Assembly (NCBI GenBank): GCA_031835245.1
Contig: JAVKOQ010000107.1
Coordinates: forward strand, 1 to 64,000
Direction of reading: 5' to 3'
DNA length: 64,000 nucleotides
Source: Balamuthia mandrillaris
Lineage: Eukaryota > Discosea > Longamoebia > Balamuthiidae
The notes under the pieces are model-generated. The model did no database searches and was not told where the DNA came from. It saw only the letters and a program-made list of their open reading frames with translations. This document shows, in pieces, positions 56,587 to 64,000 of this stretch. A program made the translations under genes and the position numbers. Numbering within the stretch: the first letter of the stretch is position 1; each line of letters begins with the position of its first letter.

Positions 56587-57506
56587 CAGAAGGAGAGAGA
56601 GAGAGAGAGGGAAAGAGAAAGCGATAGAGAAAAAGTACCTGCTCAAATGAAGCAATAACAGAGGGAGAGAAGCGAGTGTAGATTTGACTACCATAAACAG
56701 CAGAACTAACATCAAAGCCGCTCCCCAGCTTGCCTTGCGCTTTGTAATGACAGTACTGCGCCAAGTTATGCAACAGTCGCAGTCCTTCTTCGCTTCCTTC
56801 TTGCTTGTGAGTTGTCTCGTCCAGCTGAATGCAGCCAAAGTGGGAGAGGAGAGCGGCCACTAAAGCCGTCACAACAGCGGCAGAGCTTCCCAGCCCAGTC
56901 TTTTGCGGGCCGACGTTCTTGTTGGAGTTTTCAGCGCTGTAGAAGGCAGGGTCCCCCGCTATGGTGATATCGAGGCCTTGCCTTAGGACCTGCTCAAGTC
57001 TAGGGCGTTGATGCTTCTCCTCCATAAGGCCAAACAGAGCGGCAAGTGTGTAGGCCAGGGTTTCTTCTACAAACTGGTTCTTTGGTCTGCATGTATTTGC
57101 AACAAAGAATGGACAAACATCAGCACAAACAAACAACCACACCACTCACACAAACACAACTTGAAGAGAAGAAGCAACGCAACTGAGAAAGTTGTGCTGC
57201 TTGCAGAGAAGGCAGCTCTCCTGGTGCACTTGGGAGGAGGAGCCCGTAGTGGTAGACGATATTAAACTGAGGTGAACGCACTGTGATCCCGCTGCCCAAA
57301 AAACCTTCTTCGGAAGAAGCTAGTGGTCGCACCAAGGCGAAGATACGGGCCGTTACCGAAAACACCAACCCACGCTTTGGTCGCTCTGTGATGAGGTAAC
57401 CACCGATTACCAACACCTTGCCAGGCGCTGACACCAGCGTTTGCTCCTGGTGGCAACCATGTTCCTTCACGTCCAGCTCGCAACACGTCCCTTCCCGCCT
57501 CTCCAT
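55594..57506 (-). CDS. phosphomevalonate kinase (ERG8 type)
   Basis: This enzyme phosphorylates mevalonate 5-phosphate in the mevalonate route to isoprenoids and sterols; it belongs to the GHMP kinases. The start MERREGTCCELDVKEHG leads into VSAPGKVLVIGGYLI, the first GHMP motif. Then KNQFVEETLAYTLAALF, DITIAGDPAFYS and KTGLGSSAAVVTALVAALL (phosphate-binding loop), YCHYKAQGKLGSGFDVSSAV and a C-terminal half with GLPPGMLLMLGD, then GTLLAGVPGG and GGMDALFAVVLG. All family blocks appear in order across eight or more exons. The stop is at 55594. The intron at about 56640-56525 opens gtact and holds CT runs. Confidence 0.88.
56552..56609 (-). repeat. CT-rich tracts in phosphomevalonate kinase intron
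   Basis: Two GA runs on plus (CT in the sense strand) within the intron between the FEQ and NQKYGQLEIV exons. Confidence 0.95.
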
Positions 57507-57710
57507 TTTCCTCTGCTCTGCTTTGCTTTGCGTTTCTGTTTTTTTGGATTTTTTTTTTTTTGTTGAGCGGTACCTACACCACCACCAGTGAGGCAAAGGG
57601 CCATTATTGGAGTATCCATTCACTTTTATTGGCGCAACAGTATGTACAGGAATGATGAGGCCGCCGCCACCCCCAGAGGGCAGCTGTCCCCGTGCCAACA
57701 CACCCACCCC

Positions 57711-60280
57711 CTAATCAGCGACCTCCTGCATGCTGTCTGTCGGATCCTCTTCCAATGCCTCTATGATGCGAGCAGTGGGATCTTCTTCCTCTTCTTCCTC
57801 TTCTTCCTCTTTCTCTTTCTCTTTCTGCTTGTTTTGTTTTTCGACTTCCTCCTCTTCATTCATCTTTTCCTCTTTCTCCTCTGCTGTCCCATCTATCGCT
57901 CCTGGTTGTTCTTCCTCCTGCTCTTCCTCATTCTTTGTACTGGCACTCTTCCTGCGAGGTGTTTTTACCTTCTTACTGCTTCCACCACTGCTGGTGCTGC
58001 TGCGCCTTTGCTTGGGCTGCTCCTCTTCTTCCTCCTCGCTCTCCTTGTCCAAATCTTCAGGCTTATAAGTATTTGTCGTGGTAGCTTTCGGCGAGGTGGT
58101 ATAGTACTTGAGCGCATCCAGGAACCACTGTTGGACCAATCGATCAGTGCCGACAGAAAGCAAAGAGAAAGAGCAGGAATTAATGGCAAGTGCGCATACC
58201 TCTTCTGGTACAATGGTTAGCTTTTGATTGGAATGATGTTTGACTCGAACACGTCGTGCCATACTCGGCTCGGAAGAGATACAGTAGTCAGCTTTGGAGA
58301 CATCTTTGATGACCTTACCACCTGAAAGCATTATCAAATTGCGGAGGATCGCCACTGGAATTTTGGTCTTTCCTTGCACAGCGAACGTTGAGCCAGTAAA
58401 CAACCCTCGCTCGCCATTTACTAAAGTTTACGAAAGAAAGGTAAGAGGACGTTTGAAAAACAAGTGAGAACGAAGAAATGTACAATGGGCAGCAACGGAT
58501 TTAGTGGTGCCTGGGAACCAATCAGAGGCTTGAAACTCGTTGACAGGGAGCCATTCGCCGGCTTCGGCGCAGGCCATAATCCAATCGAACTTTACAATAA
58601 AAGCGCCTATCGGGTTGATAACAATGAGCTCCCACCAACTTCGAAACGTGTACCATAACAGGAACTTACCTGTAGCAAGTGCGCCCAGAACCTTCACTGT
58701 GCGTTTCTCATCACCGACAATGACATGGGTAATGGAGGCCCATTCTTCCTCCTTGTGGCCAAGCTCATACCAAATCACTGCCGCTTTTTTCAGTTGCCTA
58801 CTGATGTCGTCCAACTGCGTTTTCTGCTCGAAAGTCAAGTAGGAAGGCACAATGATGATCTCTGGCTCGGCCTCAGGCTGGTTTTCCTTTTGTTTTTTCC
58901 CTTTCCGTTTTCCTTTGCTCGCTACCCCATTCGCTGCCTTCTGTTTTTTCTTTGGGCTAGCCCCCTTGGCCTCTTTTTGATTATCGCGTTTTCGTTTGCC
59001 TCCGTCTTCTTTTTCTTTGCCTTTGTCCTTTAGCTCTTTTTCTTTTCCACCGCTTTTGTTCGACTCTTTTTTAGGCGCTGTTGGTTTCACTGTTGAGTTG
59101 GTTTTTTGGCTTGTTTGCGTTACCGTCTTTTTCTCCTTGCCTTTGCCGTTTGACGCTGGCGGAAGTTCAGCGTCCTCTTTCTTATGGCGCTCCTCTTCAT
59201 TCATTTTTTCCTCTTCCTCTTCCGCTTCTCCTTCTTTTTCCTCCTCTTCGATTGACTTTCGTTCCTCTTTGCCTTCAGCAGCTCCTCTCTGGGTTGTTGT
59301 TTGACCCTCGGATGGTGGCTCATCTTTCTTACTGTGATCACTCTTTGCCTTCTTTCCAACAGTTGATGCTTCTTTCTCCTCTATGTCCATATCAGAGTCA
59401 AGTTCACCACGCTGAGCCATTTCTCCCAAGTCTCCTCCGCCTTCATTTGTTTCTTCGCCATCCTCCTTTGTGCCTGCTGCCTTCTTTGAAGTGCCCTTTT
59501 TGGTCTCCTTCTTCTTTCGCGAAGATGCAGCAGTTGTACTTGCCGCGTAGCCTTCCACACTTAACACAGTATCCTCCCCTTTACATCTGCAGGTTACAAG
59601 TGGAACAGAGTCAACACCTTGAGCCACCTGAAAAGAGATGAATGTAACGTACGCGGCAACCCACTCGGGCGACACCACGGGTAACTTGTGCTCACTAGCC
59701 TTTTCCCACACAGCCTTTTTTCCTGTTATGGGGATTGGAGAACTTAGCGAGTTCCGAAAGCCCGCCGTCTCTACCTCATTACTAACCTTCCTCGAAAACA
59801 ACGTGCGTTAGGTTAGGGCTCATTCTAGCCATCACCTGGAAAGAAGGAGGATAAAGGTCAGTTCCGTATTTTTGCAGGGGATACAAAGGAGCACAAGCTA
59901 CTGCTCACCTTGCCGCCCATGGCCTCAATATCAGCCTTTAGTTTCGTTGCTTTGTCCTTGTCCTTTACATCTACTAATACTTTGACGGACTTCCACGCAC
60001 TCGCTTCCTTGGTACTGCTACTCGTTTTCTTCTTACTGCTGGCAGCTGCACTGCTTCGTTTTCCCTTGGCTTTATCTTTCGCTGCGTCTCTGCTTTCCGC
60101 CTCTTGTTTGGGCCGTCCTTGACCCTTTGGAGAGGAAGGGGGTTCTTCGATGGTGCTAGCTTTCTTGAGGCGCAGGCGGGAAGCGCCCTTGGCTTGGCCA
60201 TCTTTGTTTTTTCTTTGAAAGGTTACCGCTAGTTCCCTCTCATCATCCTCCGTAAAGGCAAAAGCATCGTCCTCGGCCAT
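57711..60280 (-). CDS. microcephalin-like protein with three BRCT domains
   Basis: BRCT proteins act in DNA damage signalling and chromosome condensation. The start MAEDDAFAFTEDD is followed by a Lys/Ser-rich leader. BRCT1 gives WKSVKVLVDVKDKD, DIEAMGGKV, PNLTHVVFEEG and KKAVWEKASEHKLPVVSPEW, close in form to the N-terminal BRCT of MCPH1. A long charged region (Lys/Glu, KKKETKKG, GEAEEEEEKMNEEE) follows. BRCT2 gives LKKAAVIWYELGHKEEEWAS and ITHVIVGDEKRTVKVL, then FDWIMACAEAGEWL. BRCT3 gives RGLFTGSTFAVQG, LIMLSGGKVIKDVSKADY and a WFLDALKYY end. An acidic tail ([14 protein letters not shown]) precedes the stop at 57711. One N-terminal and two C-terminal BRCTs is the MCPH1 order. Confidence 0.72.
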
Positions 60281-60604
60281 GTTAAGTTCCGTGTAGCAAG
60301 TTTGCTTCGCTGTTGAAGTGTTAGTAGGTTGAGAAAAACTAAAGGCGGGAAAGGCAATGAGGCCAACCGATTTAACTTTTCGCATACCTGGAAAATTTTC
60401 AATTCTCATGTGAACCCTCGTAATTAACCCGGGTTCGAACCCCATTCAATACAATTTACTTTTTTATCATTGGTTATCCCAAAAATATTACCCTCAGCTT
60501 GCGTCCTTGGCAACGTCCTTGAAAAAGTAAGCAGGACAGAAAGAAAGAGGACAAACGACCAAACGGAAGAACTTTTTTTTTTTTCTTTTGCCGTCGCAAG
60601 CAAC
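60281..60604. other. divergent promoter region
   Basis: The 324 bp between the BRCT gene and the calcium sensor hold no gene. GGGTTCGAACCC at 60430-60441 is a palindrome that also looks like a tRNA B box, but no tRNA folds around it. A T-run precedes the plus-strand ATG. Confidence 0.5.
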
Positions 60605-61367
60605 ATGGGAAACTCACAAGGAACCAATTCTACGCTGAAGAAAGAAGAGTTGGAGGAGCTGACCAAAATAACTCATTGTACGTTTTGTTTTTTTTTTTCT
60701 GGCTTTGGGTAGTACTGCGCCTTTCGTTCTGCTCATCTGGCGTACAAATTGTTCTTCGCGCAGTCGATCACAAGGAACTCAACGCCATGTACAAACAATT
60801 CAAGAAAGAGACGCCGCAGGGGTTCATCACAAAAGAAGAGTTCAAGGAAGTAATGAAACAAATGGGGGTTGTGGACAATTTTTTGCAAGAACTCATCTTC
60901 AACGTTTTCGACAACAACAAAGATGGAACCATCAACTTTCAAGAGTTTGTTTGTGCCCTTTCTGTTATGACACGGGGGACTACTGATGAAAAGCTTGAAT
61001 GTACGTATAGTTCTTAGCTTTCGCCCGTACTGCTTTTTCCGAAAAGTTTTCTGGAGTAACTAACTATGGATCCTCTCTTCTCTGAAACAAAAAAATCCTT
61101 GTTAAAGTTAGCTTCCGGTTGTATGATATCACGTCGAATGGCTACATAACTAAGGACGAGATGACAAAGATAATGGACTCCTTCTACAAACTTGTGGGTC
61201 CATTGGTCACCTTTTCCGGCAAAAAATACGAGTCACACGCGCAGCTCGTGGAGGAGTTCTTCGAGCAAATCGACACAACGGGAGAAGGCAAGATAACGCT
61301 GGAAATGTACAAAGAAGGAGCAGTGAAAAATCCCGATATCATACAGGGTCTCAAGCTGTTTGCATAA
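60605..61367 (+). CDS. neuronal calcium sensor / recoverin-family EF-hand protein
   Basis: The start MGNSQGTNSTLKKEELEELT has a myristoylation glycine. Exon 2 gives YKQFKKETPQGFITKEEFKE (degenerate first hand) and FNVFDNNKDGTINFQEFVCA (EF loop with intact D, N, D, E). Exon 3 gives RLYDITSNGYITKDEMTKIM (EF loop) and QIDTTGEGKITLEMYKEG (EF loop). The end is PDIIQGLKLFA. The order and RLYD...GYI...EM pattern match NCS-1 and related sensors, which move to membranes on calcium binding. Length about 187 residues is normal. The first hand lacks the ligands, as in the family. Confidence 0.88.
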
Positions 61368-61593
61368 AATTCCCTTCCCTTTATCTTCTTGTTCCTCTCT
61401 CCTCTTGTAGCTTGTTGCTTCAAATCTTTTTTCCAAGCCAGGACGACACGGGAAAGCGTCCGACTTTCCTTCTCATAAATTTCTCGGTGTCGACAATAAT
61501 TATTCAGGTAGGCAGACGGGTTGCTCACAAAAGCGAGAGGCTTCCTTTTATTTTTTTTGGTGTCTTCCGCGCACTCTTCCCACTGCTACTCAA

Positions 61594-64000
61594 ATGCCGT
61601 TGATTGCACGTTTCCCAAAGTCATCTCCCCCATTGCTCTCGTTGGTGGCCAACGAGCTTTTGCACGTCAGTGACCCCAAGGACCAAATCAAGTTCACTCC
61701 TAAGGCTGACGCTGAGCAACCCGAGGCTGAGCTTGTTTTCTATCCCTCTGGGTTCGTTCGTTTGTCTTTTGTGCTTTTTTTAAAAACGTCTCTGATGTGT
61801 GTGTTTGCACAGAAATGTGCTGAGAGGCGATGTGACCATTGCTCGCTATTTGGCTAGGCTGGACTCTTCCAAGGGCCTTTATGGTGTTGTCAGCGACCCT
61901 TTCTCATCCTCTGATGTGAGTGCTGCACTTTATCGAAAAGTTGTGTGTTGATTACGTAATTACTGATGTGGCTACTACGTTACAGGTGGATCAATGGATT
62001 GACTTCTCCGTTCAGCGCTTACACAAGGACACTCCCAATCCTGCCTTTGTGGCTGCCTGTGACCTGCTTAACAAGCACTTGGCCCTTCGCAGTTACCTCT
62101 CTGGTTACTCCATCACACTGGCCGACGTTGCTGTCTGGGCTTCCATCTCTACGCACCCTAGCTGGGCCAACATCTCCAAGAGCAAAAACTCCCAACATAT
62201 TCTTAGGTGAGCTTTTGTTTTTTCAAATGGCTGTTCTTTCAAAAGGAAGAATTCTCACCCTCATGATCTGTTTTTTGCATCAACAAAAACAAGGTGGTTA
62301 CTTCACTGCGACTCCTTGCCCGAGTTCCAAAAAGTTGGTAACCAGTACCTCGCACGAGCTGCTCCTGAGAGCAAACAGCCCAAACAATCAGGGAAGGAAG
62401 GAGCTGCTGCCGTTCGTAAAAAGGCCTCCAAGGCCAAGTACGTGGAGTTGGCCGGTGCGGAAGAGGGCAAGGTCGTTACTCGCTTCCCTCCTGAGCCAAG
62501 CGGCTATCTCCACATGGGGCACGTCAAGGCCGCCCTTCTAAACAGTCATTATGCTCGCACCTACAATGGCAAGCTGATTTTGCGTTTTGATGATACCAAC
62601 CCCGCCAAAGAAAGCGTAAGTTCAATTTTTTTTTGATTTTCCACTTTGGAAGGATACATACTGATGTTGCATGTTAGGTTGAGTTCACTGATAGCATCAT
62701 GAAGGACTTAGTCACATTGGGCATCAAACACGATGTGCTCAGCTATACATCTGACTACTTTGATCAAATACTTGCGTATGCAGAGCAGATTATCAAGCAG
62801 GGTGACGCCTTTGTGGACATGACTCCAAAAGAAGAGGTTATAAGTCTCTTCTCTCTCTCTCTCTCTCTCCATTTTTTCCTAGCTATTTGTGCTGAGTAGT
62901 TGCTTTTGTGCTTTGGAAAACTATAGATGAAAAAAGAGAAGCGAGCGATGATTGACTCCAAGTACCGTAATAACTCCGTTGAAGAGAACTTGAGACTATG
63001 GGAGGAGATGAAGGCAGGTACCCCGGAAGGTGCGAAGTGTGTGCTTCGAGCCAAGATAGACATGCAGTCTAAGAACGGATGCATGAGAGATCCTGGTCTC
63101 TACCGTGTTGTTCTCAACCCTCCTCATCACCGAACAGGGTATGTTGTCTTTAATATTCTTGCTTTGTGAGATTACGCTCACTGATCACGCCCTATTGCAG
63201 TGCCAAGTATAAGGTTTATCCAATCTACGATTTTGCCTGCCCAATTGTGGACAGTTTGGAGGGGGTAACCCATGCACTTCGATCCAGCGAATATCATGAC
63301 AGAAACGTTCAATATCAGTGGATGTTGGATACACTGAAGTTGAGACCAGTCCGGATAGAGGACTTCAGCAGGTTGAACTTCACATACACTCTACTTTCCA
63401 AGCGTAAGTTACAGTGGTTCGTGGACGAAGGCATTGTTGAGGGATGGGACTCGCCTGCCTTCCCCACTGTTCGGGGTTTGTTTGCCTTTCATATTGTTTA
63501 CTTTCTTTGCTGTTTTCTATCTTGTAGTTCGTTTGATTCTGATGGTAACCTGTATGTAGGCATCCTGCGAAGAGGTTTGACCGTTGAGGCATTATACGAG
63601 TTTATTCTCGCACAGGGCTCCTCTAAGAGAGCCAACGAGCAGGAGATCGACAAGCTGTGGGCGCTTAACAAGCAGATTATCGATCCAATCATCCCTCGTT
63701 ACACAGCTATCGCGGATGAGGGCAAGGTGCCGTTCCACCTGACCAATGGACCCAAGGCTCCCGAGGCCAAGACCCTTCCCCGACACAAGAAGAACCCCTC
63801 TTTGGGCACTAAAGTGGTCCACTTTTCCAGCGACATCTTTATTGAGCAGGAAGACGCTCAAGCTGTCAGCCAAGATGAGGAAATCACGCTTATGGATTGG
63901 GGAAACTGCTTCGTAAGAAAGATCGTCAAGGACGAGAGCGGCAAGGTGGTGAGCATGGAGGGAGAGCTCAATCCTACTGGTGACTACAAGACAACCAAGT
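61594..64000 (+). CDS. cytosolic glutamyl-tRNA synthetase with GST-like N-terminus (partial)
   Basis: Class I synthetase that charges tRNA-Glu; the gene runs past the window end. The N-terminal GST-like part gives [30 protein letters not shown] and [15 protein letters not shown]. The catalytic part begins [20 protein letters not shown] (HIGH motif reads HMGH), [50 protein letters not shown] and [16 protein letters not shown], whose LSKRK is the second signature. The anticodon-binding region follows ([17 protein letters not shown]). It could be the first half of a fused Glu-Pro enzyme, which the window cannot decide. About eight introns are visible; one (from 62837) has a CT run near the donor. 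Confidence 0.92.
62846..62868 (+). repeat. (CT)n tract after a 5' splice site in GluRS
   Basis: CT run about 10 bases after the donor at 62837. Confidence 0.95.

Noticed and set aside
13728-56609. CRISPR-like arrays from regularly repeated GA/CT tracts
   Set aside because: These are simple microsatellites in introns without unique spacers.
59807-59820. TTAGGTTAGGG as a further telomere-like element
   Set aside because: It falls in a BRCT1 exon and is explained by coding sequence.
60425-60450. tRNA gene suggested by GGTTCGAACCC
   Set aside because: T-stem pairs poorly and no acceptor stem, anticodon arm or A box fits on either strand; it is only a palindrome.

Overview
This window is nuclear DNA of a unicellular eukaryote. 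The genes have many short introns (about 45-150 bp, GT...AG), the products are eukaryote-specific (TAF13, G-alpha, Rab, Piwi, OST3/6, USP20/33), and nothing looks prokaryotic. A Cbl-like ligase, Piwi-clade Argonaute, neuronal calcium sensor, G-alpha and a LolD-like ABC ATPase together are reminiscent of an amoebozoan. That placement is inference from gene content, not proof.

Layout: positions 1 to about 11,950 are a transposon graveyard. Several broken copies of one non-LTR (LINE-type) retroelement family lie in both orientations, including one with an intact ORF1 joined by an ATGA overlap to a truncated ORF2. Between them are a degenerate Mutator-like (MULE/SWIM) transposase, a gag remnant with a 3' LTR and a related solo LTR, and a copia-type RNase H relic. 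From about 12,240 to the end the DNA becomes gene-dense: 24 genes in about 52 kb, mostly in alternating orientation, with divergent starts often 140-500 bp apart and convergent ends often 100-250 bp apart.

Gene order with strand: RIT1 (-), BAG6-like (+), OST3/6 (+), acidic hypothetical (-), GTF3C2-like (+), ARM-repeat membrane protein (-), USP20/33-like (+), UspA (+), PH-PH-ArfGAP (-), Rab11-like (+), LolD-like ABC ATPase (-), large helical-repeat protein (-), TAF13 (+), cysteine-rich secreted protein (-), RNF113/CWC24 (+), G-alpha (-), Cbl-like ligase (-), Piwi (-), SAM methyltransferase (+), phosphomevalonate kinase (-), microcephalin-like BRCT protein (-), neuronal calcium sensor (+), cytosolic GluRS (+, cut by the window end). 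There is no operon logic. The genes are housekeeping functions (transcription, tRNA modification and charging, splicing, glycosylation, isoprenoid synthesis) mixed with signalling and ubiquitin genes.

The most unusual recurring signal is in the introns. Pyrimidine-rich tandem repeats, (CT)n, (CTCCCT)n, (CCTCTT)24 and a 9-bp minisatellite, sit in the sense strand and often start within a few bases of the 5' splice site. Other structures worth attention are a twin hairpin behind RIT1, hexamer-register telomere-like repeats in a divergent promoter, and complementary internal deletions and an internal inversion in the LINE-type elements. Exon borders were read by eye and gene ends are approximate where stated.
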